Part shown: piece after piece, positions 1 to 12,206 of the stretch
Position numbering within the stretch: position 1 is the stretch's first letter
Layout of the letters: each line of letters opens with the position of its first letter
The notes under the pieces: generated by a model
Databases searched by the model: none
The model's input: only the letters and a program-made list of their open reading frames with translations
Told to the model about the DNA's origin: nothing
Position numbers and translations under genes: made by a program
Assembly: GCA_001630475.1 (NCBI GenBank)
Contig: KV419400.1
Span: forward strand, 620,940-684,939
Length of the DNA stretch: 64,000 nucleotides
From: Sistotremastrum niveocremeum HHB9708
Lineage: Eukaryota; Basidiomycota; Agaricomycetes; Sistotremastrales; Sistotremastraceae
Direction of reading: 5' to 3'

Positions 1-244
1 CAAGCGTACGAAGGATCAGTTTGTCGTATCCAGCCATCAGGCAGGGGTCTGTCATCTCCAGACATGATTGAAGTGTGAAAGGAGGTCGGTCGTGAAAGGT
101 GCGAACGTGGTCCTGTTCCTTTATGCAACGAGAGCAAGGCAAGGCAGTGCCGTCACTGCCCTCAGGGGTACTGCGTAATGCGGTTCCACATCTCCAAAAT
201 TACGTAAGTAAAAACATAACATCGTAGCACGCGGTGCTTTAGCC

Positions 245-690
245 CACCTCACGAAAGAGAGGTGAATTTAAGTGTCTTATCTGAGCTGGAATTTCTCTTG
301 AGTTGCTGTACNNNNNNNNNNNNNNNNNNNNNNNNNNNNNNNNNNNNNNNNNNNNNNNNNNNNNNNNNNNNNNNNNNNNNNNNNNNNNNNNNNNNNNNNN
401 NNNNNNNNNNNNNNNNNNNNNNNNNNNNNNNNNNNNNNNNNNNNNNNNNNNNNNNNNNNNNNNNNNNNNNNNNNNNNNNNNNNNNNNNNNNNNNNNNNNN
501 NNNNNNNNNNNNNNNNTATCTAGTTTATTTGGCGAATGAGGCTGAGGCAGAGGAGCGGCTGGCAATATGGCCGAGATACACAGATTTCACCTCGAGCACC
601 CCCCTGCACTCTCTTTCCGCCGTTAACCCCGGGATGACGTAAGAGAAGGACGGACACTTAAATTCACCTCGCATTCGCTCGGTGAATTAG
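245..690. repeat. Imperfect inverted repeat flanking an assembly gap (MITE-like)
   Basis: An 18-nt perfect inverted repeat (gaggtgaatttaagtgtc at 259-276 and its complement at 653-670) flanks the run of N at 312-516. The similarity continues imperfectly outwards for about 15 nt. Each arm also carries a small hairpin: CACCTC/GAGGTG near 247-264, and AATTCACC/GGTGAATT at 661-688. This is what a short non-autonomous DNA element would look like, but the middle is unsequenced and no target-site duplication was identified. Confidence 0.4.
312..516. other. Assembly gap (run of N)
   Basis: Unresolved bases. Reading frames that run through this block are artefacts of the gap and were ignored. Confidence 0.99.
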
Positions 691-970
691 GAAGCCATCC
701 GATTGTACCAGTACTAGTATTCAGAAAAATGAAAGACAATATACAGAGCATAATGAATACATAGAGATGTGTAGATAAGTTAGGTGAATGCAAATGTGAG
801 GTTCATTAGGAAGAGGTTGCTCAGCCTCATCATGAGTTCATGAGCGCACAAAGCGCACATACGCAGTTAGACGACCATGCAATGCTGGATACACGGGTTC
901 TTCGGTCAACCGATTGTCGAGCTAAACCCGAACAACGCAATGCTGGTCGTGCATCCAGTCAAGCAGTGTA
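691..970. other. Non-coding stretch
   Basis: AT-richer DNA between the inverted repeat and the first gene. I see no convincing coding exon. A short echo of the repeat arm (ggttcattaggaag near 799, compared with ggtgaattaggaag near 681) suggests more repeat-derived sequence. Confidence 0.5.
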
Positions 971-2188
971 TTATCTGCCATGGATCATCCACGCAAGGTC
1001 TTCTATGCGGCGGACCTTTTCGGCAGTCGAAAGCTGGAGCAAGTTATCGTATGGCCCAGGCAACAAAAGCTTAGACGCACTTTGAGAAAGTTCCGCATAT
1101 CTCGTCTCCTCTGCTTGTCCATATGGCACGCGTCGGCGCACGACTGCAAAAAAGATCTGAGGCTCTCAGAGAGGTCATCTGACAAAAAGACAATGCGTTT
1201 AGGCATGGCAATTCGGGACAATAGGACGAACTCACTCTTATCGTCCGAAGTCTCCGAATGGGGCGAGTCCCAACCCCATCCTTGACCTTCATCAGCCCAG
1301 CCTCCCCCATCGCCCCAGCCTCGCCCTTCCACTTCAATTTCGACTTTGGCCTCCCGCCCATCATCGTCGGCTGTTCCAGATCCCCAACCTGCATCGTCTC
1401 CCCAGCCTCGAGATTCCCTTTGATCTTCCGGGATATCCTCGAATTCAAGCTCCATCTTCCATTCCTCCCCTCTTTCAGCAACCTCCATGCTCCGCCGCCA
1501 GCTGCTCACGCGGGTTTTCAAGTCCCAGAGATTGTAGTAGGCCGGGTACGAGATCTCGAGAAGTAACTTCTGGACCGTCGAGAGATCTGGGGGTCCCCAC
1601 GCCGTTTCATCGGTGTTGATGACCCAGTCCGACGTCAAACTAACATTGGCGAGGTGACTCGCCGTCCCCTCGTGTTTCGCAGCCTCGACCCGTGTCATCG
1701 AATAGTATTTAGCGTCGACGCTGGGCATACACTGATTGCAGAACCTTTGTGAAGAGATATTAGAGCCGGTGGATCGTTGCGATGAGATTTCGTACCACTG
1801 TCCCTTCGGTCGATCAGAAGGGCGACTGAAGTCTGCTCGGATTGTCAGTGGCACGCTCTGAACATCACCCAAAACTACGAACGTCTGGGATTTTTGAACG
1901 ATGGACCCCGAGATTCTGCTCGTCGAATACCAGACATTTGAAAAGTGGGGTGGATGCTTAAAGCTCGTCAAGCTCAATGCTAGGGCGAAACTCGCCACGG
2001 TGGCCCAAACGGTATTTAGCTTCCGAAGTTCCACCAAAACAGTCAATCGGAGAATCCCGTGGACGACTCCGCTTTCTTCCGGTGGCAACGTTAGGATTAA
2101 TATTGGAAGAAAGTAGGTCTCGAATTTCCGCCGCTTCAGAAGTAGATGTAGTAGATGTGATTATTGTGGTATAGATTTGATTATTCAA
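971..2188 (-). CDS. Unknown protein with Gly/Trp-rich segment and possible zinc finger
   Basis: I do not recognise the family. A 57-nt intron joins ...PKGQW to FCNQCMPSVDAKYYSMTR (about 1740-1800). This gives a C-x2-C pair followed by H residues in EAAKHEGTASH, which resembles a C2H2-like finger. The middle is acidic with repeated GWGDD/GWGSG/GWADEG motifs (about 1270-1400). The C-terminus is basic (KQRRRDMRNFLK), and a last intron leads to VRRIEDLAWMIHGR and a stop at 971. The N-terminus is uncertain: the frame opening at 2188 (MNNQIYTTIITS) must shift into the main frame through an intron I could not place. The gene starts about 40 bp after the end of STT4 on the same strand. Confidence 0.6.
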
Positions 2189-2229
2189 AATAGAAGAAGC
2201 GAGATTTTCCTCCTCATCTCGTATTACAC

Positions 2230-5200
2230 TCAGGCGTAAGGAATGCCGTTTTGAAGCTGCAAGGCAAATCAGTACGAGATCTTGTGGCGTCAGAGAAAGC
2301 TCTCACCCTTTGGAATTCATCATACACAGTACTCCTCACATTCTCATGAGCGTTCTTCACGATCCCCGCCATCCACTCCGACGCCTGCCTCTCGTTCAAA
2401 TGCAGTGCGAAACGGTCTCTCAGCCTTTTGATAGTTGGTTCGCCCTTGAAGCTGGGAAGCCCAGTGCCTAACATCAGGTGTACAGTGCTGATAAGTTGCT
2501 CCGAATGTGGCCTGATAGCAAGGAACGCCTTGATCGTGAGTTGCTGGAAGAGCGCGTAGCCCTGTGAGTCCCGACCACCCATCAAGACGACCATCTCGTG
2601 GTTCAATTTGAAGGAGCTAGGTTCAAATTTTACACCCTGAATGATATTAGATAAATTCTTCAATTGAGTTAAGTGACTTACTCCTGGACGTAGATAGCCA
2701 ACGAAGGGTAAGTTCAATATCAGAGGTAAACATGAACAAGGTACTCATCTATATCGAACAAGAAGCCAAAATCTGTTTGGCGAGGCTCGTCAATAATAAG
2801 ATTCGGAGCGTTGATTCTCGCATGTCCATACCGATGTGAACAATGTGACCCTCCCCATCAATCATGATATTGCCATTATGTCTGTCTTTGATTTGAAGGA
2901 TATAGCAAGCAAGAGAATATGCAGCCATCGATTGGATAAAGTTCAAGCGTGCTCTTTGGAACGCAACCGTGTCTTGTCCCCCATACTTCGACACAAAGAA
3001 TCCCATAAGATCGTTTATCTTCGCGCGACCCATTTCGTCACGCGATGTGGCATTAGGCACAACATCGATGACCCCACACTGATTACCGTTAGCCAGCTGC
3101 GATTGCCAAGTAGGGAGCGACCACATACCCCGGGTGCAGTAGCAGTTACACGGTAAGGATAGAGATATAGTGTCAAGCCAACGCTATTGAAGATGTTTTT
3201 GAACATAGCAATGACTTGTAATGCCAGTACATCCTGTCTGCAGTCGTCGCCGACTTTGAATATCGCAGCCTGCCAGACATCATATTGGGTAGCAACAGCT
3301 TCGCCTGACGCATCGCCATCTAGTACGGAGTCCGGATCCATGTCAAACATGATGCGCTCTTTGCGGACTTTGAAGGTGGCCATGAACGGTGCCTAGCGAA
3401 TCAGTCAGATTAGAAGAGCACGCGCGGGTCTAATTTCAGACCTTGGCGTGACTTTGAAGGGGGCGTCCAGATTTCTTGTCTATATCTACGACTTTTCCGT
3501 CGGGGTTACTTGGCAGATATACCCCAACAGAAACCTTTAGCTTTGCCATCTCTTCATCGATTTTGGCCTGCCAACAGTGAGCGTCTCATTGAAATGAAAG
3601 AAAGGGCCACACCTTCTTCTCAGGCTTGGAGCGTTTGATGAAAGGACGCAGCTTGCCAGATATCGACGTAACTTCGTCGAAGAACCCAAACTCAAGATCA
3701 TAGAAGGCCTTGGCTTCTCCGGACAATGAAGATACTACCATCTTAGTCATCTGATCTAGGGCTGGTTTCATTGGGTCCTCCTAACACGCTGTGAGATGCA
3801 ACCAAGTACCGGGTGATGAAAGTATACCTCCTCTCCCAGATCGCCTCGGTAGCAGTTTGCGTTCATGTTCCAGATAATCTGGTGACAGAAGAGCTGAGAA
3901 ATAGCTGCTGTCTCCAGGATGAACCGTCCAACATAGCCTAAATACAAACATTTATCAATGTGATCGGAAGAACAGGAGAAAGTAGGTACCGAGTGCATCG
4001 TCACGGAGCGCCTGCACAACCTGTGGCACGAAGAAGAAGGTCATGCCTACAGGGTGCTGAGCCAAGACACGGTGCCCGTATTGGAGCAGTATAGGATCAT
4101 TGCGATAACGTGGTTGGAAGTAAGTGATGGCTGTGACGGGGGGCACAGGATCCCACAACAACAGAAGCTGAAGAAATCAGACAAAATCTTGTCAAAAATC
4201 TCTATTAGGCGAAAGTTGGGATCATTGACCTTGAGATCTCGTGGAATGTGAGGCTCAAGTTGAGTACCAATCAAGAACCGCAGGGCTTCCGGGACACACA
4301 TAATCTGGCGTGTGTTAGCCCGAATGAGTCTTGCAACCTCCATTTCGATGTTCGGGAGTTTGAAGCGCTCAGCAAGATGTACCGCGATCGCGGGATCTGT
4401 TCTCCACGCTGTTCCAATGACTTGAGGCCAAGCACTCTGAAACACTGCATCAGAATCAACGTGAACGATAGAAGTAAAGCAAATACCGGAGATAACGCTT
4501 TCTCTGCGCGACTGACATGATCTAGGCCTCTTCGTGCGTCGTGGGTAGGATTACTCCACACATTCAGACGGAAAAGCTCGTTCTCGACGAGAAGCTTCAG
4601 AAGAGTGTTCTGACTCCTTAGCCGAGAAGAATAGGCTGATAGGACGTAAATGAAAGGTCATCTCTCTCCGAGGCCGCAGACTCACTTGCAATCCTAGGGG
4701 CTGGATTCGTCCCCACGAGACTGGTTATGGCCAAAGTGCCCCGAACAGCGTCCGTTTCGAGCAAAGAGAGAAACTCGTTCATTAGAGAGATATCTGCCTC
4801 AATTTGGACTCGATTTGCCCCGTAAGACCATCTGTACAGTCAGCACTTGAAATTGTAGATGTTGAGACAACATACTGAGGTCGCACACTAAACCATGAGA
4901 GTGCCGTATTGTAGAGAGCCTCGCGTAATTGATGTTCACAGAAATAATCCATCTGACTACTTTTCAGAGCTTCAAATCCGAACAACAAAAATGAGAAGCG
5001 CGCTTCTCGTGCCAATGGATTTGTGCTAAATCAACCCGAGGATCAGGAGATTGGCGACATAGGCATGAGTAAGAACAACCTTAGACTTTTGAAAGCTCTC
5101 GCGGATTTCAGTACAAGCCTGAGTATCAGTAGCATAAGGCCAGGGCGATCATATCGTGCTGCCTGAAACCGGCTAAGCAGCATGGTGAGGATTAGTGAAT

Positions 5201-8200
5201 GTGGGGTCAGAAGTCGTCGTGCCGACATCTCTGTGTGGTCAATCAATGCACGGTCGGTGGGCGAATACTCGATAGTGTCGTAGAATGGGTCATGGCAGCT
5301 AGGCAGCATGAGACGAGGCAGATCAGTATGCGCAGTGACTCACTCAAGGTGTGAGGAGAAAAGACCCTTCTTATGGTTAATCGTTGACAACCAAGCAGCG
5401 TTAATTTCGACCATGAGAGGTATCTCAACGTCCGGACGCTCAACGATGATCCACGTCCAAGTTTGTATGGCTGTCGAGATAGCGGCTGGCGTGAACAGTT
5501 CAAAGGGCAATGTAACAATATAATGAAGGAGCTCAAAATCAGGCTGAGGAAGACTTAGAGCAGCTCGCGACGACAAGAAAAACCCAACCTGAGGAAGAGC
5601 GATGATTGTCGCAGCAGTCCGGAATAAGAGCCGCTTGAGATCCTGCACTTTCAAATGCGTTGTTTTGTTTCGGATCTCTTTGATAGATTTGAGAAGCCTG
5701 GATTTCAAAGATTGTATCTCGGTGGACGGGGCAGTCTCGGGCGGCATCTTCTGTAGCTCATCGCGTTCTGAAAGAAGTACAGGTGAATCCAGAGCATCGA
5801 CGTAGGTGCCCTTCCTTTAACTCACTTGGTCGATTCGCCAGGCGGAGGCCAGCAGCCTCGCCAACATAATGCTCAAATGAAGCCACTTCATTGGCCAATG
5901 CCCGTGCTCGATCCGGGGGCAACAACCCAGTGGCAGGGACCGGAGCTAGAATTGATACGTCAGACAACTAGAGAGAAGCCGCATGAGGCTCACCGATCTT
6001 CCGTTCGCCGGGTGCGAGCGCTCTTGTGAACTGCAGAGCTACTGAGGCCCCAAGCTCAACACTTTCGGGAAGTGTATGTGTTCGATGATTGCTCAAATAT
6101 TTCTAAAAAGGGTAAGATCAGCCTCGTTTATCCTGAATCGCTGTATCTGCCATACTCTAAGGGTCGACTGAAACTCTATTGGGGCCCTCGATAGTGCCAT
6201 ATCGAACCACGCGTGAGCGTCGTGATATAAGCGAGATAATATGCTGTTTCGGACGCGATAAGAGTCAGGGAGGGATATGCTTATGTTGACCATGTCTGAT
6301 TTGAATTCCCACGCGGGATTGTACTAGCTGCCGTTAATCAAGATTCTGATGACGAAGCCTAGGAAAACGAACCTCATCAGTGAATTCGCCCTCGCATGCT
6401 TTACGCAGCATTGATAGTACTTCCAGGATGGCGAACACGAGCGGAGAGTCACACATGAGTGATGGAAAAGAAGATATCAGTCTGTTAAGATATCTCGACG
6501 CAATATCCCGGACTTTCTGAATACGATGGGTGCTATACACAAGAAGTTGTTGGAGTTCTTGCGATATAACATGCGGTAACGCATGCTGAACAACTTGACG
6601 GGTCAAGTCACTGATGCATCCTCTGATGACCTGATACGCCACTCAGTCACTGAAGACAGAAGAGAATCATTAGGCCTACTTTATCCGCGACGGCTTCTAA
6701 GCAGTCGCTCAGGGATCCGGCGTTGTTTAAACCCACGTTGCAGAAGTTCACTGCCAGAGAGGATGGTAGACCGATGGCTGATCTCATGCTTTCTAGGTCA
6801 TGTACCGCAAGCAAGAAGATCACCTGAGCAGGGGGTAGATGGCGGACCTCATGTGCGTGGTTCGGAAGATGTTTACTTAGCAAAGATCGATGATGAGAGA
6901 TGGCCTACATTAGCTGCTTAGAACGTGAAGGACATAAGAGCGGCAGGACGTACTTTTGTAGCATAGTGATGCCTAATGACGGAATTATATTCAAGGTCAC
7001 TTGCGATATAGTCTGGCGCAGCTTCCAAGACTATAAATGGTGTTTTCTGAGCGAGACGAATCAAAGCCGATTTTTGCCAATCTCTTGCAGTGTCCTGTTC
7101 GTTTGAGCTCGTGAACCCAAACAACACGCTCAAAAACCACATGTTTCTGAACAAGGAGACTGTCTGCGACGATGCATCAATCTGAGGGTTGAAATCGTCA
7201 TGCGACAATAAGGCATCGATGGGCAATAGCAAAGCTGCAAGTTGGCTGATCATGTCTTCCATCTGAAACCTCTCAGACATTGAAGACCACTGACGAGAGA
7301 CGTGCTGACCTGAACTTCTCTAGGGGAATCTGCAATAGATTGAATGGCGATGCCCTTGTCAGAGAACAAGATCAACAACTCGGTTAAGTATTCGGGGTAA
7401 AGCTCTGGGCGGCGGTTGATCTTCTGTGCGAGCTTGGTCTGTGCCGCAAGGAGCTTTCGCATTGTCAATACAGGTATAACGAGGAAGAAACCCTGAATAC
7501 CATATTACTCGAGAATTGTCGATCCTCTTTATTCCCAGTTCGACTCAATACCGAGAAGGCGCGAATGATGTCAAGGAATGAGCTCGATGAACCCTCCAAT
7601 GCCAGGTCGACTAGGCTGTGATTGATTGCTGCTTCTACAGTCGGCTCCGCGAAACGCAAGCGTTGCAAGAATATGGAGACGGTGAGGCGTGTCACCTAAT
7701 ACGCTGTCAAAGGGTGCTTGAGATTGATACGCGACCTGTCCACTGTACCTCTTCCATCCGAAATTCTAACGCAAGTCGTGTAACTACGGATATTGTGCTA
7801 ATGCCAATTCTCCGGCGCTGATCTTCTGACCACGCTTGAAGACCCGTAGCTACTGAAGTGACGGTTTCGTGGTCGGCTACTTGTGAGTCTTGTGGGATGC
7901 TAAGATGAATTGAATTTTCCTTGGAATCTTGCCCAGTCGCTGCGATGTAGTTCAGCAGCGAATACATGTTGGATAAGATCAGATCATCCCCAGGGGCGAG
8001 CTTTCTTTAACATGAATAAAGACAAAACGAGGGGCTGGATTGTAACATACTTTGATACATAAGGCCAAACATCTAGCAGCCGCGGACAACGGGGGAGGGG
8101 CTCTAATCTCAGAGACATATTGGAGTTCGAATATCTCCAAAGGTGCCGTAACAAAACGGCGAAGATGGCTCGTCATTTGGGCAGCCACGAAAGGGAAACT

Positions 8201-9694
8201 GGATTGGGAATAATGAGATGTTGAGCAAGAAAGCTAATCAGAGTACACACTTTCGAACCAGGACCGTCGTAGCTTTCAGAGCCGATTCTTGTATCAAGTT
8301 ATCTGTGACAGGTGACTTTTCACTGAGAAGCAGTTTGAGAAGAGAAAACAGTGTATCGTCAAGCTGTTCAAGGGCCACGGAACAGATCGCAGCAAGTTTC
8401 TGAAATACAACATCACAGTTTTTGTAGATGAGAAAAACATCACATTCATACCAGACTTTCCGCCATCGTCTCCCATGCATAGCTATCTGAAGAAGGTTCA
8501 TGGTCCAAGTCAGCCATCTGGATTTGAAGGTCAGAGAAAGACTGCAGAGTGGCCTGCAAAGTCGCTTTCAAAACACGCCGAATGTCGTCCGTGAGGTTAA
8601 AGGGTCGGTGGACAACATTGTGCATGAGCGATAACCAAGCAGTATTGGCCGCAGCAGCCTCGTCGATGGCATTCGTCGGTTGAACCGATGAGGAAGACAA
8701 GACCTGTGCAAGGACGGTCCACTCGATTTCAACCACGCAGCATATTATAAAATAACCGGTCAGCGGTCTTCCGTTTGCCATATACCTTGCCATAAAGGTC
8801 TGTGGAAAGGCAGGGCTTTCAAGGTCTTCAGAGGAAAGATGCAGCGCTTCTATCACGACGCTGTTTAGTTGCTCGAGACAATCGGTGGCGAAAAGTGCGC
8901 TCATGCTCAAAGAAAGAGAGCGCCAGTGAGCTATTGACCAGGGGAATGGATTGGATATAATGGCTCGATATAGACCATGGAAGGCAGGTGCAAGTTGACA
9001 GACGGTATCGATGCCTGCACGTATAAACATCCCGTTCGTCTCGTTAAGGCAGAGGACACTACTCACTCTTCCCTGTATTCAATTCCTGGACAACCTCTTT
9101 GGTAAAGTGAAATATAGCCTCGCAAACGGCCTCGCGATACTGCTCAGCGGAGTTCGACAATTTTAGCAGCGCAGTGATTGTCGAGTAAACGAGCTGGTCC
9201 GGCAGAGACCATTCTACGGAGGGGATCAGAAAGGCATCGTGGCTCAGTCGCATGAGTCTTACCAGTCCAAGAGAGACATGGGTCAAACTCAATATGTGGG
9301 ACATCGCGCAGCATGTCAATCAGGACTTTGACAGCATTGTCAACGTGTTCTTGGGGAAGGCTGGGCGCGAGCTCTCCAAATCCAATGTTGCAGTGCACAC
9401 GAGAAGCGGACTGCAATACCGTTGAAGAATGTCGACAACAGAGCACAAAAGAGCCCACCATATAAACTTGAGACACCTCTTCTTCTCCGGCCTCTGGAAA
9501 CTCAACATCGCGCGTGGCAACCTTTGAGCTCACCAGCTCTATGGCGGCATTGGTGGACGACTCATCAGCTTGACTCTCCCCAATATTCTTAGCTAGGTCT
9601 GATAGGATGAGCTTCTGGAGATCAAATTCGAGGCTTTATGTTTCACATGAGAGGATATTATGGTCAAAGTTTGTGATTTAACGAACCAGTCCAT
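2230..9694 (-). CDS. STT4: Phosphatidylinositol 4-kinase, type III alpha (STT4)
   Basis: Makes phosphatidylinositol 4-phosphate at the plasma membrane. The protein should be about 1,900 residues, typical for the family, and is split by more than twenty short introns. The start is taken at 9694 (ATGGACTG, then a 53-nt intron leading to [17 protein letters not shown]). The C-terminal kinase domain is clear. It has FKVRKE and [14 protein letters not shown] in the N-lobe (about 3200-3380), the catalytic loop KDRHNGN (about 2880), DFGFLFDI (about 2755), and the tail [14 protein letters not shown], which reaches its stop through a final intron. The exon after DFGFLFDI needs an unusual AT-AC junction and an 8-nt micro-exon to give the conserved GPGG. 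The long N-terminal half is helical-repeat-like and weakly conserved, so those exon limits are approximate. Confidence 0.95.
2690..2748 (-). other. Apparent AT-AC intron in STT4
   Basis: Read on the minus strand, the intron starts ATGAGT and ends CTAC. Only the first and last bases depart from a normal GTGAGT...TAG intron. Removing it, keeping the 8-nt exon at 2682-2689 (GTCCAGGA), and removing the GT-AG intron 2634-2681 restores [17 protein letters not shown], as expected from Stt4 proteins. Without splicing the frame stops within a few codons, and GT-AG alternatives break the frame. Confidence 0.6.
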
Positions 9695-9867
9695 GATCTT
9701 GGGCCTATGATGCACTTGGCTCGGAAGAGGTTATTATTAGGCGCCGAATTCCGAAGCGCTTACGATTTCAATCGGTTGAGCTACAAAATCAATGACTGTA
9801 TAGATGTAGTGTACAACAAAGTGCAGTTGACAGTAGGAAATCCAGTAATAAAGAAAAATAAGATAGA

Positions 9868-11972
9868 TTATTCTGAAGCTCCTGAGGGAGGGTCTATCCA
9901 AGATCCATTTGCTAGTACAATCGCTGCTCGGGTATAATCTCCAGACACACCATCGGAGGAGAACTAGGGACACATTGTTAGTATATCAAGCAATGAGGTA
10001 GTAAATAAACGTACAGCGAGCCGGAAAAAGTGGGGGATACCTGGTTGCAACAGTGCCAGGCTATAGTTCAACGCGTTGCTGGCGAGCCGCTCTACGTCGT
10101 CTACCATGAGTGAGAATGAGTCCCAATCGTTGTCGTCATCGGGGAACGGATTCCAGCTGATTGTTTGGTTGACCAAAGGGAGTGATGAATTCCAGCCAGT
10201 CGAATTCGTCGCGAATGTTGGGAGCTCAGAGCCCACCGCGCCATCTCTAACGATCTATAATACGGATGGTGAACTAGCTCCGATCGATTTGGACAAAATT
10301 ACGGACCTCTGCATGAGTTTCAAAGATAGAGGCAAAATCGAACGCCGCCACTCCATTTAGAAACATACCCAGCAAAAAGGCCTGATAGATGGCCGACAGC
10401 CTAGTGGGCAAGAAAGCAATTGGTATCAACGCAATAGCCGCGAAATAGTGGTGCAAGTGAAACTCTAGACCGGGCATTTGGGAAAATACCAAAACGGTCA
10501 GTGCGGCTGCCACATAGCACAATATATAGAAAGGCAGTAGGCCCGTCTTTCGAATAACACGGACTTGATTGACGACTAGTACCAGCAGTACCAATGCGAT
10601 GATGATTACTGCCGCAAGAGCGCCGTGGCGCTCTCTGATATCTGAGGCGATCAACCTGTCAACAGGAATTTTGTCCGTGATGACGTTGACTTCAACGCCC
10701 GCCCAGAACGGGGCCAAGTACCAAATCGCCCGCTCCAGCGGTATATTCGAGAAACTGGGAAGCACTTTTCTCCACGCCACTCTCCAGAAAGCGTATGCCA
10801 CGAAAAGCGCCGGTAAGAACGTGCCGAATGCATCTGATATTGGGGGCGGATTTTCGCGAGGTTGTGAAAAGAACGTGACATGCCAAAATCCAATGCAAAC
10901 TAAGCTCCAGAACGCCACGATAGGCGGAGGAGAAAGAAGCAGAAAGAGTATGCAAGTGACGATGATGTTGAATGCGAGAGCATCATTACGCAGATCTTCA
11001 CAGTGGTTCAATGAACTCGACGGCGTGAAAACAAAGGAAAGGGGGAAGACAGATGGGAAGGCGGTAGATGTGAGACCGTGCGCAGTGGACGACACAAAAT
11101 CCGTGAAATTTGCCACCAGGGAAAGTGTTCCACATCCGCCACGGGAATTAGAGATAATGCCACTGATGCGAGAAATCAACAGAGCGCCAGTAGCGAAGAT
11201 GTTACGACTCACGCATGAATTGCAGACGCACAGATGAAGCTATCTCCACGGTAAGTTCCGCTGCTTCCATTCGTGTTTTGGTCGCCACCCCCAATAATCA
11301 AAGGCACGAAGACAGGCTCCTGATCACCAACAGCCCTTGGGTTTTGCAATATAGTAGTGCTGCATCCTGAAGGACAGCGAAATTCAAATGTTGAATTATC
11401 AAAAGGCTCGCATTGTGATCCATCCAGGCCACAGCCTGCATCGGGAAGCCAGTATGTGGAAGTACATGTAACGTATGAGTCCGCGGGAGTCAGGAAAGCT
11501 TGAGATCTGACCAGAAAGGCCAGCGATACGATGTAGGCTGCGGCAAACAGAGCAAATATCCAGAGTGAAGCCAAAGGTCGCGTGAGCTTCTTGAGGCGTG
11601 TTTCGAGATGGAGACTGAAACGAAAATATCTCAGATGATATTCGCGCTCCAACCAGGGCATGGGATCTGGTTCATTAACACACAGACAGTACAGAAATCG
11701 TGTCTGGACTCACCTGGTATGCTGACCCGAGGATTGGGTCCATTGATATAGCGGAGTGCCTTTGTCACTATCGAAGGCGGCTTCCAGGAAGGAAAAATCG
11801 AAAACTGCGCAGGCCTTGGTAACCGAGGTCGGTCCTGACCTGCTACGGTGGGCAAGCCATCGCTGTATTCCAGTTCAAACGTTGTTTGAGATGGTCGTGT
11901 GACCTCGTTAGCTTCCTTCTCGAAGCGAGGAATAGACTGCGAGCTCAACGAAGACTCTGCCCGGCTCTCCAT
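9868..11972 (-). CDS. LCCL-domain multi-pass membrane protein
   Basis: The N-terminal ~115 residues are polar and cytosolic-like. After one intron come a membrane segment (LWIFALFAAAYIVSLAFLV) and a cysteine-bearing extracellular or lumenal stretch. That stretch ends in the LCCL signature GTYRGDSFICASAIHAG, which is split by an intron near 11212. Several hydrophobic helices follow (for example FNIIVTCILFLLL and AAVIIIALVLLVLVV), then a soluble tail. The last intron (about 9969-10017) joins FFRLA to FSSDGVSGDYTRAA and the stop at 9868. Fungal LCCL proteins of this layout are known, but their role is not established. It lies 174 bp upstream of STT4 in the same direction. Confidence 0.85.
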
Positions 11973-12206
11973 GAGCTTGAGGAGGCTCTAATAACGAGCG
12001 CGAGTCACGAACTTGAGCTCAAAGGTGCTGCGTTGGTGTGTTGGTATAAACTCGTGCATTCGCTGACTGCACATGGACATCGATCGCTGACTCGCAATAT
12101 AGTAAGTAATTCTCACGAATACGTTTGGGGTGTACATCAAGAGTACAGATTGTTAATGTGTACAAATAGTAATACAGCAGCATCTACCAACTCGTCCTGA
12201 CCGAAT

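Noticed and set aside
262-642. Open frames running across the N gap
   Set aside because: They are open only because unknown bases contain no stops.
10569-11237. 222-codon plus-strand open frame
   Set aside because: Antisense to the well-supported LCCL membrane protein; its composition is that of a reversed hydrophobic gene.
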